Position numbers and translations under genes: made by a program
Shown here: positions 1 through 8,289 of the stretch, in pieces
Layout: the number at the start of each line of letters is the position of its first letter
Numbering within the stretch: position 1 is the stretch's first letter
Source: CAZFBA01 sp964517135
Lineage (GTDB): Bacteria > Cyanobacteriota > Vampirovibrionia > JBFMGH01
DNA length: 64,000 nt
Direction of reading: 5' to 3'
Assembly: GCA_964517135.1 (NCBI GenBank)
Contig: CAZFBA010000011.1
Span: 1-64,000 of the forward strand
The notes under the pieces: generated by a model
What the model saw: the letters and a program-made list of their open reading frames with translations, nothing else
Database searches by the model: none
What the model was told of the DNA's origin: nothing

Positions 1-84
1 GAGACCCCATGCCTTCCTTTAGGGTGGGCGGGATCTGGGTTTTGAAAATCGAAAACAAAAAATTGATTGTTATAGTTATGCATT
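1..84 (-). repeat. Right end of a family C repeat, cut by the window edge
   Basis: The stretch ends in GTTATGCATT (75-84), preceded by an AT-rich arm (about 44-74) that matches 51838-51871 and 984-1010 nearly base for base. The inner part (1-40) is GC-richer. Read on the other strand, it resembles the interior of the 349-bp copy at 51533-51881, sharing GATTTTCAAAACCC and CCCGCCCACC. The other end lies outside the window. It abuts the family A copy that begins at 84. Confidence 0.6.
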
Positions 85-213
85 ATACTGATCCTTGAAA
101 GTAATGTATAGATTCCAGATTATAGAGGCCGGGTGTTTTTGCCCGCTGTGCGGGCAAAAACACCCTACTGAATTCCATCAACATATATTAATTATTTACG
201 TGGAATGGTATAG
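84..213. repeat. Family A repeat, copy 1, interrupted by a hairpin
   Basis: The left arm (84-124) and right arm (168-213) match the copies at 5460-5546 and 56463-56550. The ends form imperfect inverted repeats (TATACTGATCC against GGAATGGTATA). Between the arms this copy carries GAGGCC plus a 35-bp perfect hairpin. The 5460 copy lacks this insert altogether, and the 56463 copy keeps only GAGGCC. No coding capacity. It looks like a small non-autonomous mobile or REP-like element. Confidence 0.7.
131..165. other. Perfect 16-bp hairpin inside family A copy 1
   Basis: The stem 131-146 pairs perfectly with 150-165 around a 3-base loop (TGT). Neither side has a U-run, so it is not a standard intrinsic terminator. 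It sits exactly where the other two family A copies differ, so it is probably a secondary insertion. Confidence 0.65.
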
Positions 214-571
214 TCTTTAAAATAATGACGGGCAATAGTGCCCGTCTTCTGAGGATCATTAATTACAGCGATCAACGATTGATTAGAGGTATTAGAGGGG
301 GAAAAGAAGGGTAAGATAATGTAATATATAACTATCCCTTTTGGGTTTAAGAACCTGTATTATCTTTAATATTAAACCTGTTTGCTTTTTAATACTATCA
401 CTCAAGAGTGGTATTTTACCCCCTTTGCAGGAGTATGCGTTTTTTTAAATGGCTTTATTTTCAGCTGTAATCAAAACAAAAAGAAAAACTAAACTTAATG
501 GCATTTACTAATTCTAATTCTTATCATAAACTTATTTTTGTGTGTGTATCACTTTTAAAGAAAGGTAACTT
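214..571. other. Noncoding leader region, no gene seen
   Basis: About 360 bp between the family A copy and the TM2 gene. It is AT-rich with several short poly-A and poly-T runs. I see no open frame of useful size and no convincing hairpin. Presumably it holds the promoter of the gene at 572. Confidence 0.4.
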
Positions 572-841
572 ATGTCTGAGAAGAATAAAATTGCTGCTGG
601 CGTTCTGGCGATTGTGCTGGGCGGGCTTGGCATTCATCATTTCTATTTAGGTAATACTAACTGGGGGCTTATATACCTTGGTGTTAGTATTGTTGGATCA
701 TTTATCTGTGTCGGGCCTTTTATCATATGGATTCTGGCACTGATAGATGGAGTAAAGTATTTAATAGCAGATGATGCAGCTTTCAATGAAGTCGTAGCTT
801 CAGGCAAAACTTCTATAGTTCAGCAGTTAATGAAAAAATAA
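572..841 (+). CDS. TM2 domain-containing small membrane protein
   Basis: An 89-residue protein with two membrane segments (about residues 8-27 and 32-62) joined by a short turn carrying HHFYLGNTNWG. This matches the TM2 family signature (hydrophobic stretch, G-x-HxFYLG, second helix, Asp at its end, here IDGVKYL). TM2 proteins are small inner-membrane proteins of unknown biochemical role. The ATG at 572 follows AAAGAAAGG with suitable spacing. The gene stands alone, closed by a strong terminator at 875-906, so it is probably monocistronic. Family assignment is firm; function is unknown. Confidence 0.85.
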   Translation: MSEKNKIAAGVLAIVLGGLGIHHFYLGNTNWGLIYLGVSIVGSFICVGPFIIWILALIDGVKYLIADDAAFNEVVASGKTSIVQQLMKK

Positions 842-874
842 TACATCTATATTGTTAGATGATTAAAACTTAAT

Positions 875-906
875 AATGTCGTGGAAATTTAATTCCACGA
901 CATTTT
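875..906 (+). terminator. Intrinsic terminator of the TM2 gene
   Basis: A 12-bp perfect stem (875-886 with 893-904) with a 6-base AT loop, followed by T residues. It lies 33 bp after the TM2 stop codon. Confidence 0.8.
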
Positions 907-956
907 AGCACCGAAAAGAGTCACCGGGCAGTAATGAAAACCTATTATTAAAGATC

Positions 957-1020
957 AATGCATAACTTAAAAAGTTTTTGATTATCAAAAACAAAAAATC
1001 TATTGTTATAGTTATGCATT
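957..1020. repeat. Family C repeat, 64-bp minimal copy
   Basis: Bounded by perfect 10-bp terminal inverted repeats: AATGCATAAC (957-966) and GTTATGCATT (1011-1020). Inside is a second inverted repeat, GTTTTTGAT/ATCAAAAAC. The outer arms match the 349-bp copy at 51533-51881, so this looks like an internally deleted MITE-like derivative. It sits in the 305-bp gap between the TM2 terminator and the EF-hand gene. Confidence 0.7.
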
Positions 1021-1147
1021 AGCCATAATAATCAGATTTCAAGTCGTTTAATAAATCTGATTAAATTATCCTCTAAAAACCCGGTTTCTTTTCTAAAAAA
1101 AATAATTATAATCTTCTAATGAGGAACCAAAAAAGCAAGGAGCAACC

Positions 1148-1690
1148 ATGTATAACAAAGTTCAATCAGAAAGCCTTTTTATGAACCTTGAATATGGCCT
1201 GAAAAGAGTCTATCAAATGCTCAATACTGATACCTCTAATGGCCTTACATATAACGAACTTTATAATAATACTGGCAGAGTCAGTGCTGCTGATTCTACA
1301 TTCCTTCAAGTTCTCACACAGGCCTTCTCAAATACAAAAGACAGCAAAAAACTTGAAATCTCTCAGGAACAACTATCCAAAATGATAGACGAAATTAAAA
1401 AACAGGGCCTAACCTATGAACAACTCATGATAATGCAATCACAAGAAACAGGCAGCAAAGAAAAACAAGAACTGATTAATACTATACTTGAAAACTTCAA
1501 AAACGTTGACACCAACGGCGATGGCCGCATCTCTCAGGAAGAAATCGACTCATTCATGATGGATAAAGAACTCAAAAAGAAAAAAGAAGACATGACAGCC
1601 TTTAAAGAGAACGATATAACCCTTTTCTACACTACCCCTTCAAGCACCTCTTCAGGCGCCGACAACGAAGACGATAACTACTATACATAA
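1148..1690 (+). CDS. EF-hand calcium-binding protein
   Basis: A 180-residue soluble protein without signal peptide. Residues 121-132 form a canonical EF-hand loop (DTNGDGRISQEE) with acidic ligands at positions 1, 5 and 12 and Asn at 3. A looser acidic segment near residues 25-38 could be a decayed second hand. The rest is helical and rich in Lys, Glu and Gln, with a Thr/Ser then Asp/Glu-rich tail. AAGGAG precedes the ATG at good spacing. A Ca2+-sensing or buffering role is inferred from the loop only. The next gene encodes a secreted HExxH protein, but nothing shows that the two cooperate. Confidence 0.7.
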   Translation: MYNKVQSESLFMNLEYGLKRVYQMLNTDTSNGLTYNELYNNTGRVSAADSTFLQVLTQAFSNTKDSKKLEISQEQLSKMIDEIKKQGLTYEQLMIMQSQETGSKEKQELINTILENFKNVDTNGDGRISQEEIDSFMMDKELKKKKEDMTAFKENDITLFYTTPSSTSSGADNEDDNYYT

Positions 1691-1774
1691 ACCAATAACC
1701 AACATATATTTATTATATTTATATGTTGTTCACATGTTTGATGTGTAAAAATCAAAAACAATTATATAACTATT

Positions 1775-2413
1775 ATGAATTATTTTAATAAAAAGTTTTT
1801 TCTAGTATTAGTATTGCTAATCATTTGCAGTATCAGCAGTATCTATAAGTGTGTAGCTGAACCCATTCCTCCCGGGCAATACCCCGGAATCAAAGATACA
1901 AAGATTATTAAAGCCCTTGATTGCCTTCAGGGAACTGACGGAGAATGGGCCAGAAGAGCTATATCTGGCTATAACGCATCAAAAAGCCCTATAAAAGTTT
2001 TATTTAAAGACCTTTCAACAATTAACAAAGAATTTTCTAACCTCGATGCCCTTGGCTGGCAGGATGAACAGGGCAAACTACTCATATTTATTAATAAAAA
2101 ACATAATGATGCTCCGCCAGAAGCTTTAGGTGCACTGCTAAGCCACGAATCTATTCACCAAGATAGATATAACTCTATTAAAGAAGAAACCTACGGCTGG
2201 ACATATGAAGCAGAAGTCTGGATACAGCTAAAAGAAAAATATCCGCACCTGAAAAACATTGCCCCGGGAGAAAATTCTCTTGTCGACCGTGAAAACATGA
2301 TGGAAATGCTCTTTAGAAAAGGTAACTTCACCCCGAAACTTATTGAGCAGAAAGTTAGATCAAACCCAAGCTACAAAAGTTTACCTGAAACATCTCCCGG
2401 ATTTGGTATGTGA
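1775..2413 (+). CDS. Secreted protein with an HExxH zinc-protease motif
   Basis: 212 residues. A Lys-containing N-terminus and a hydrophobic core (about 8-28) ending near CVAEP form a signal peptide. Residues 124-128 read HESIH, the HExxH motif of zincin metallopeptidases, preceded by a hydrophobic strand. Acidic residues at 145 and 147 are placed like a gluzincin third zinc ligand. The catalytic reading is an inference, since many small secreted proteins carry this motif with uncharacterised substrates. No convincing Shine-Dalgarno precedes the ATG. It lies 84 bp after the EF-hand gene and before gyrA, with no clear terminator. Confidence 0.55.
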   Translation: MNYFNKKFFLVLVLLIICSISSIYKCVAEPIPPGQYPGIKDTKIIKALDCLQGTDGEWARRAISGYNASKSPIKVLFKDLSTINKEFSNLDALGWQDEQGKLLIFINKKHNDAPPEALGALLSHESIHQDRYNSIKEETYGWTYEAEVWIQLKEKYPHLKNIAPGENSLVDRENMMEMLFRKGNFTPKLIEQKVRSNPSYKSLPETSPGFGM

Positions 2414-2589
2414 ATATCTTTGTGCTACGATAAACAAAATGGATCATTGAATGATTTGTAATAAAAAGTTATGAATTGTTTCAGTTTGTTAAAACTTGCT
2501 GATAGATAAAAATCTTAACGATCCATACTTTAAATAACATTAAAATTAAGCATATCGTTGGCAATGAAAATTAAAGAGAGGTTATATCA

Positions 2590-5220
2590 TTGGCTGAAGA
2601 GAAAGTATTTCAACAAGGTCGCATTATACCAATTAATATAAGAGATGAGATGAAGCGCTCATACATTGATTATGCAATGTCTGTCATTATAGGCAGGGCA
2701 CTTCCAGATGTGAGAGACGGCTTAAAGCCTGTTCACCGTCGCATTCTCTTTGCTATGAACGAACTGGGAATGTATTATGATAAACCTTTCAAGAAATGTG
2801 CCCGTATAGTAGGTGAAGTACTTGGTAAGTATCACCCACACGGTGATGCAGCAGTTTATGATGCTCTTGTTAGACTGGCTCAGGAATTTTCTTCAAGGTA
2901 TCCTTTGATAGATGGCCACGGCAATTTTGGCAGTATAGATGGCGATTCTGCTGCTGCTATGAGATATACAGAAGCACGGATGGAACAAATTTCCTCTGCA
3001 CTGATGGCTGATATTGACTCGGATACAGTAGATTTTGTAGCTAACTTCGATGGCAGCCTTGAAGAACCAGATGTCTTACCAGTAAGACTGCCAGTATTAC
3101 TTTTGAATGGCAGCAGCGGTATAGCAGTTGGTATGGCAACTAATATTCCTCCTCATAATATCAATGAGGTTATCGATGGGACAATTGCATTAATTGATAA
3201 CCCAGATATGACTAATGAAGATATGCTGGAATATATTAAAGGCCCAGATTTCCCGACAGCTGCAACAATATCAGGCACAGCAGGTATACGTCAGGCTTTT
3301 GCAACAGGTCGTGGAAGTGTCGTTATGAGAGCTGTTTCAAGAATTGATCAGGTTTCAGGTGGCCCCGGAAAACAAGACCGCAATGCCATTATTGTTACAG
3401 AACTTCCTTATCAGGTTAATAAAGCCAATCTTATTGAAAAAATTGCTGATCTGGTTAAAGAAAAAAAACTTGAAGGCATATCAGACCTTAGAGATGAATC
3501 TGATAGAGACGGCATCCGTATTGTAATAGAGCTCAAAAGAGATGCCCGGCCAGATGTAGTACAAAATAACCTTTATAAATCTACCCAGCTTCAAACTACC
3601 TTCGGGGTCAATATGCTTGCTCTCGTCGGCAAACAACCAAGACTCCTTACACTTGTAGATATACTTCACGAGTTTGTTGAGCACCGTGTTGAAGTTATTA
3701 CACGCAGAACACAGTTTTATCTTAAAAAAGCTCAGGCCAGGGCGCATATTCTGGCAGGTTTAATCATTGCTCTCGGCGATCTGGATAAAATAATCGACCT
3801 GATCAAAGGTGCTAAAACTGCTGAAGAAGCCAGAACAGGTTTAATTGATGGATATAATCTCGATGCAGACCAGGCTAACGCTATTTTAGAAATGCAACTC
3901 CGCAGATTAACAGGCCTTGAACAGGAAAAAATTCAAAACGAATACAATGAACTAAAACGCAAAATTACTGAATACGAAGAAATACTTGCTGACAGACAAA
4001 AAGTACTTGATATCATCAAAAAAGAGCTGCTTGAAGACAAAGAAAAATTTGGCGAAGAAAGACGTACCATTATTGTTCCTGAAGTGGATGAGTTTAGCAT
4101 TAAAGACCTGACACCAAATGACCCGATGGTTGTTTTCATAACTACAAATGGATATATTAAGCGTATTAACCTTGATACATTTGAAAGACAAAACCGGGCT
4201 ACCCGTGGCAAGGGCGGTATGAAAACAAGAGAAAATGATGATGTTCATCATTTCTTTACTACGAATATGCACAGTTCAGTATTATTCTTTAGCAGCAGAG
4301 GTATCGCATATTCGGTGAATGTATATGAATTCCCTGAAGGGGGCAGACACTCTAAAGGATTACCTATTATCAATCTTTTACCAATACAGCAAAATGAAAT
4401 TATTACGGCAGTGGTTCCTATTGAAGAATATGAGGATGATAAGTTCCTTATAATGTTAACCAAGAAAGGGTTTATTAAGCGTATTGACCTTCAAAACTTC
4501 CGCTTTATAAGAAAAACAGGTATTATAGGCATTAAGCTTGATGAAGATGATTCGCTGGAATGGGTAAAAGTTGCACAAAAGAGCGATGATATTATTATAG
4601 GCACCAGTCATGGTATGGCTATCAGATTTTCTTGCAATGATCTGCGCCCGCTGGGTCGAACTGCCCGTGGTGTAGTTTCTATGAGACTTAAGAAAGGTGA
4701 TCAGATAGTAGGATGCGATATATTGCCAAGAACCGCTGAGGCTGATTTGCTGGTTGTTACAACTGATGGATATGCTAAAAGAACAAAAACTTCAGAGTTT
4801 AGGCCCCAAAATCGTGGAGGCATAGGGCTTATAGCCCTCAAGTTTAAGTCTCCTTCAAGCAGGCTGGCTACTTTATTAATTGTTCAGGATGATTCAGAGA
4901 TAATGGTTTCTTCTGCTAACGGTGTTGTAACAAGGCAAAGTTGCTCATTTATCTCAAGACAGAGCCGCACAGCAACAGGCGTAGGACTGCAATCTCTTGA
5001 CAATAATGACTATATTGCAGCAGTATCAAAGCTTGTTGACTATGAGAAGCAACAAAAGGTTCTGCCACCAAAGAAACCAAGGCCTAAAGCCGTGCTTTCT
5101 GAAGAAGAAATTGAAAAATCTAAAGAAGCAGAAATTGCTATGCTTAAAGAAGCTGAAAGCCAGAAAGTTGAATCTGATGATGATGAGTTATTTGATGTAT
5201 CAGGTTCAGAAGAAGAATAA
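2590..5220 (+). CDS. gyrA: DNA gyrase subunit A
   Basis: 876 residues, the full length of GyrA. It breaks and rejoins DNA within the A2B2 gyrase that introduces negative supercoils. The catalytic tyrosine is Tyr126 in AAMRYTEAR. The winged-helix segment carries HPHGD (82-86), and six C-terminal propeller repeats follow residue 510. A variant GyrA box (RATRGKGG) supports gyrase A over ParC. The C-terminus ends in a Lys/Glu then Asp/Glu-rich tail. Translation starts at a TTG preceded by AGAGAGG; the next Met (residue 21) would cut into the conserved N-terminus. The residue matching E. coli Ser83 is Ala87, while the acidic partner Asp91 is kept. gyrB is not in the window. Confidence 0.95.
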   Translation: MAEEKVFQQGRIIPINIRDEMKRSYIDYAMSVIIGRALPDVRDGLKPVHRRILFAMNELGMYYDKPFKKCARIVGEVLGKYHPHGDAAVYDALVRLAQEFSSRYPLIDGHGNFGSIDGDSAAAMRYTEARMEQISSALMADIDSDTVDFVANFDGSLEEPDVLPVRLPVLLLNGSSGIAVGMATNIPPHNINEVIDGTIALIDNPDMTNEDMLEYIKGPDFPTAATISGTAGIRQAFATGRGSVVMRAVSRIDQVSGGPGKQDRNAIIVTELPYQVNKANLIEKIADLVKEKKLEGISDLRDESDRDGIRIVIELKRDARPDVVQNNLYKSTQLQTTFGVNMLALVGKQPRLLTLVDILHEFVEHRVEVITRRTQFYLKKAQARAHILAGLIIALGDLDKIIDLIKGAKTAEEARTGLIDGYNLDADQANAILEMQLRRLTGLEQEKIQNEYNELKRKITEYEEILADRQKVLDIIKKELLEDKEKFGEERRTIIVPEVDEFSIKDLTPNDPMVVFITTNGYIKRINLDTFERQNRATRGKGGMKTRENDDVHHFFTTNMHSSVLFFSSRGIAYSVNVYEFPEGGRHSKGLPIINLLPIQQNEIITAVVPIEEYEDDKFLIMLTKKGFIKRIDLQNFRFIRKTGIIGIKLDEDDSLEWVKVAQKSDDIIIGTSHGMAIRFSCNDLRPLGRTARGVVSMRLKKGDQIVGCDILPRTAEADLLVVTTDGYAKRTKTSEFRPQNRGGIGLIALKFKSPSSRLATLLIVQDDSEIMVSSANGVVTRQSCSFISRQSRTATGVGLQSLDNNDYIAAVSKLVDYEKQQKVLPPKKPRPKAVLSEEEIEKSKEAEIAMLKEAESQKVESDDDELFDVSGSEEE

Positions 5221-5267
5221 GCCAATGTATAATCTGTCCTTCTGAGGGCGAAGCTAGAAAAATCTCC

Positions 5268-5382
5268 TACAAACAGATCCTTCGCTGTGCTCAGGATAAC
5301 TCAAAAGTTCTAAAGAGGCTAATAACTACCGGGGTGCACTAAGTGCACTCCTGAGAGAGTTTTATTTCGGACTAATTCAGGC
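5268..5382. repeat. Family B repeat, copy 1
   Basis: A 115-bp stretch matching 51670-51784 at about 85-90 percent by eye, from TACAAACAGATCCTTCGCTG to CTAATTCAGGC. It contains a near-palindrome built on GTGCACTAAGTGCAC. No coding frame. It lies just after gyrA in a 673-bp gap that also holds a family A copy. Near 5401-5451 there is a further imperfect inverted pair (TTTCAAGGAGGA / CTCCTCCCTGAA). Confidence 0.7.
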
Positions 5383-5459
5383 ATTCAATAAACTATTATC
5401 ATTTCAAGGAGGACTTTTGGCCCGACGTGGCACAGTCACTCCTCCCTGAAACCATCCTT

Positions 5460-5546
5460 TATACTGATCCTTGAAAGCAATGTATAGATTCCAGATTATA
5501 CTGAATTCTATCAGCATATATTAATTATTTATGTGGAATGGTATAG
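5460..5546. repeat. Family A repeat, copy 2 (uninterrupted)
   Basis: 87 bp with both conserved arms directly joined (ATTATA then CTGAATTC). It shows what an empty family A element looks like beside the hairpin-bearing copy at 84-213. Terminal inverted ends as in the other copies. Confidence 0.7.
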
Positions 5547-5677
5547 CGAGTGTACAGAAGGTATAAATACAGCAACCCTTGCCTGGGCAAGCGAACGAAA
5601 ACTTGAGTGAGCGTATGAAGCCTGCAGGGCAATTTTAGCCCAAATTATTCATCAATTTATAGTTTATTTATTCTAGA

Positions 5678-5714
5678 GGGTTTAAAAGTGTGGCATCGCC
5701 GCACTTTTAAACCC
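5678..5714. other. 16-bp hairpin in the gyrA-rmlD gap
   Basis: GGGTTTAAAAGTGTGG (5678-5693) pairs with CCGCACTTTTAAACCC (5699-5714), with one G-U pair and a 5-base loop. No U-run on either strand. The rest of 5547-5893 holds short palindromes (for example CTTGCCTGGGCAAG near 5579) but no gene. Confidence 0.55.
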
Positions 5715-5893
5715 GACCCCCTTACTTCTGTTTCCTGCGATGTTTTAACACAGTGTTAAAAAGATGTATTCACTAGACGTCAGTTTCTATAACTGTTTAA
5801 GGTCAATTTATTAATAGTTTATGAATTAAATAGGTTAGTCAAGTGCGGTCACGCACCCCAAATTGAAGGGAAGCAACGGGCGGTAACTTGCTT

Positions 5894-6745
5894 TTAGTCT
5901 GTATAGCCTTTGAGTTTTAAATAGTTATGAAGTGCATCATCCCAGTGTATTCTTATGCCGGGAGCCTTAGAAGAGTCGAGAACACAGTTTTCAGGCAGCT
6001 TCACTTTCTGCCTCACTTCTGAAAGTTTCAGCATATTGATTTTGTTAGACAGCTTCAGAGTGCTGATAACCTCCAGTATAAAGTCATAGTCAGAACAGCT
6101 TCCAGAGTTTGTGCAGTGATATATACCATAGTTGATTTTTAATTTTGTGGTGTCAATGAGTCTTTCTATGGTTTTGGCAAGAGTAAAAGTCCATGTTGGG
6201 GTATATCTCATATCTCTAAAGGCCTTAAAGCTTTGTCCTTGTTTTGCTTTGGTAACAATATCATCTACAAAATTGGGTTTCATAACTCCAAAAAGCTTAC
6301 CTGTTCTGATGATATAGTGATTATCAAGTGTTTCTCTAATTACATTTTCACCTTCCAGTTTGCTTCTGCCGTAAGCATTAAGGGGATTAGGTTCATCTTC
6401 TGGAGTATAGGGAACAGTTTTATTTCCGTCAAAGACATAGGGTGTACTGATATAGATCATTGGTACCCCTTTATCTTTACATATTTCAGCAAGATTTTTA
6501 GCCCCCAGAGCATTTATTTCACGGGCTATTTTTTCATTTTCTTCAGCAGCATAAATATCTTCATAGCCTTTTGCATAGATCAAAAGATCAAAATCATCTT
6601 CCATAATTATGCTTTTAGCTACCAGCTCACTTCGTATATCTACATCTGAAAGGTTATAGGCTAAAATTTCGTGGGATGCTTCTTTTAGCATTTTTGAAAG
6701 TTCAAGGCCAAGCAGTCCATTCTCTCCAAATATCAATGTTTTCAT
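5894..6745 (-). CDS. RmlD-like NAD(P)-dependent sugar-nucleotide reductase
   Basis: 283 residues, the usual length for dTDP-4-dehydrorhamnose reductase (RmlD/RfbD). The N-terminus has the Rossmann motif GxxGxxG (Gly7, Gly10, Gly13). Residues 125-129 give the short-chain-dehydrogenase YxxxK pair, with an STPYVFDG segment just before it, as in the family. RmlD makes dTDP-L-rhamnose for surface polysaccharides; close relatives reduce other nucleotide sugars or act as methionine adenosyltransferase regulators. No rmlA, rmlB or rmlC is nearby, so the exact substrate is open. It is divergent from the membrane protein at 6937 across a 190-bp intergenic region. Confidence 0.75.
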   Translation of the reverse strand: MKTLIFGENGLLGLELSKMLKEASHEILAYNLSDVDIRSELVAKSIIMEDDFDLLIYAKGYEDIYAAEENEKIAREINALGAKNLAEICKDKGVPMIYISTPYVFDGNKTVPYTPEDEPNPLNAYGRSKLEGENVIRETLDNHYIIRTGKLFGVMKPNFVDDIVTKAKQGQSFKAFRDMRYTPTWTFTLAKTIERLIDTTKLKINYGIYHCTNSGSCSDYDFILEVISTLKLSNKINMLKLSEVRQKVKLPENCVLDSSKAPGIRIHWDDALHNYLKLKGYTD

Positions 6746-6936
6746 TGTGTTATCCTTTTTATGAATGCTTTTATCAGCTATACATTTATTTTACCCCTAA
6801 CCCTTTACAAAGGCTATGATGTTACGTCGCTTTCAGATTCAAAGCAATCAGCAGCGATCCGGTTCAAAAAATTGACCTATTAGACTAAAAATAATTAAAA
6901 TAGAAGGATGAGAGGAGTATAAAAAATTAAACCATT

Positions 6937-7944
6937 ATGAGTATAATGCTAAACCAGCCAAAATCAATATTTAGAGTTATAAAAGAAGGTATTACCCTTT
7001 ATTTGTCAAACTTTTTATCACTGACAAAACCAATGATCTACCCGGTTGTGGCACATTTGATAGGCATATCATGGATTTTATGGGTATCCATTGAAATGCC
7101 CACTCTCTTTAACCCTGAATTCTTTGTCAATAATGGTTTGTTAATTGCAGGGCTTATTATTGTCGGTGTAATACCGGGGTTTTTGCTATTCCTTAACGGA
7201 TTCTGGAAATACCTTATTGCCATGGTTGCCTTAAATCGATACATAAAAGCTATTATAGAAAAAGATCAGGCCATAAAATATTCAGCCTGCCATGATCACG
7301 TCAACAATAAAAAAAAGAAATATATCTATGTTCTGTGCCTGATGATGCTATTATGGATTATAGGTTTTATTATCACTATCTTACCTGCATTTCTGGGTAT
7401 TATATTGCCGCCTTTCGTTGTTATTCTGGCTATTATTGCAGCAGGTATATTCAGTACTATTGTCGTGCTGGTCTTTTCGGTCTATTTTAGTATGGGCTTT
7501 CAGGTTCTGGCATTTGAAGAAACAGGTATTATTGAGGTTTTAAAGAGAAGTTTTGAAATTATTGAAAAAAACTTCTTTAGAACGCTATTTTTATTAGTTT
7601 TCTTATACATCATTACCGGTATATTGCTGCCATTCATAGCTCATTATACTCTTGAACTAATTGGTATTGTTGGCCTACTTGAAATACCTATTCATTCATT
7701 TTCTGCAAGTCTTCTTAATGCTATCGATAACCTCTACAGAACAGGTTCTAACATCGCCATAGATAACATCTATTCATCCCTTCATATGTTATCAACTGAA
7801 CCTGCCAGCTTTATTTCACGCAATATTGTTATAATTACTATTGATGGAATTATTACAGCCGGTATGCTACCTCTTGGCACCGCATGCTTTACACTTTTAT
7901 ACTTTGACATTATAAACAAGAAGAGAGACCAGGTTGAAAACTAG
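6937..7944 (+). CDS. Multi-spanning membrane protein of unknown function
   Basis: 335 residues with about five or six long hydrophobic segments (near 35-55, 65-95, 128-155, 160-190, 215-245, 290-320). The short polar linkers are rich in Lys. No catalytic or transport motif is recognised. The pattern resembles bacterial membrane proteins of the DUF4013/glycerophosphodiesterase-membrane-domain type, but I cannot assign it. AGGAG lies about 18 bp before the ATG, too far for an ideal site. It heads a tight cluster: the next gene starts within a few bases of its stop. Confidence 0.6.
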   Translation: MSIMLNQPKSIFRVIKEGITLYLSNFLSLTKPMIYPVVAHLIGISWILWVSIEMPTLFNPEFFVNNGLLIAGLIIVGVIPGFLLFLNGFWKYLIAMVALNRYIKAIIEKDQAIKYSACHDHVNNKKKKYIYVLCLMMLLWIIGFIITILPAFLGIILPPFVVILAIIAAGIFSTIVVLVFSVYFSMGFQVLAFEETGIIEVLKRSFEIIEKNFFRTLFLLVFLYIITGILLPFIAHYTLELIGIVGLLEIPIHSFSASLLNAIDNLYRTGSNIAIDNIYSSLHMLSTEPASFISRNIVIITIDGIITAGMLPLGTACFTLLYFDIINKKRDQVEN

Positions 7945-7945
7945 T

Positions 7946-8185
7946 ATGTTCAGATGCACAAAATGCAATCAGCTCGACAATTTCAGTCTTATGTTGAGCA
8001 AAAACTATACAGGACCAGGTAAATTTAGCCAGAAACAAAATGAACATGGCGAAATTATCATTAATATAGATGGTTTTGAGTTTATACCTGACCTTGCTTT
8101 TATGAATACACACGCTGTATGCAAGTATTGCGGTGAAATCAACTGTTTTGAATACTATTTTGAACATATAGAAGAAAAAAAATAA
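7946..8185 (+). CDS. Small zinc-ribbon-like protein, possibly cut short by an in-frame stop
   Basis: 79 residues from the ATG; an upstream TTG at 7934 would add four residues. Two Cys pairs (CTKC near the start, CKYC about 50 residues later) suggest a zinc ribbon. The frame ends at TAA 8183-8185 within a Lys codon run. However, the same frame stays open for another 35 codons to TGA 8291-8293, which overlaps the next ATG as ATGA. The extra stretch would be a Lys/Gln/Thr-rich tail. The original gene may therefore have been about 115 residues and translationally coupled to its neighbour. Function unknown. Confidence 0.5.
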   Translation: MFRCTKCNQLDNFSLMLSKNYTGPGKFSQKQNEHGEIIINIDGFEFIPDLAFMNTHAVCKYCGEINCFEYYFEHIEEKK

Positions 8186-8289
8186 AGAGAAAAACAAACT
8201 GAAAAAACAACTACAGAAAAAAAGAAACGGGGCAGCAAGCCACCTGAAAAACAGACAGATATTAGCATAAATAAAAGAGATGAAGATCA

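Noticed and set aside
1691..1774. AT-rich hairpin after the EF-hand gene as a terminator
   Set aside because: An AACATATA/TATATGTT pairing exists, but the stem is nearly all A-T and is not followed by a T run.
3344..4463. Small open frames on both strands inside gyrA
   Set aside because: They lie entirely within the well-conserved gyrA frame, lack ribosome sites and have no recognisable protein features.
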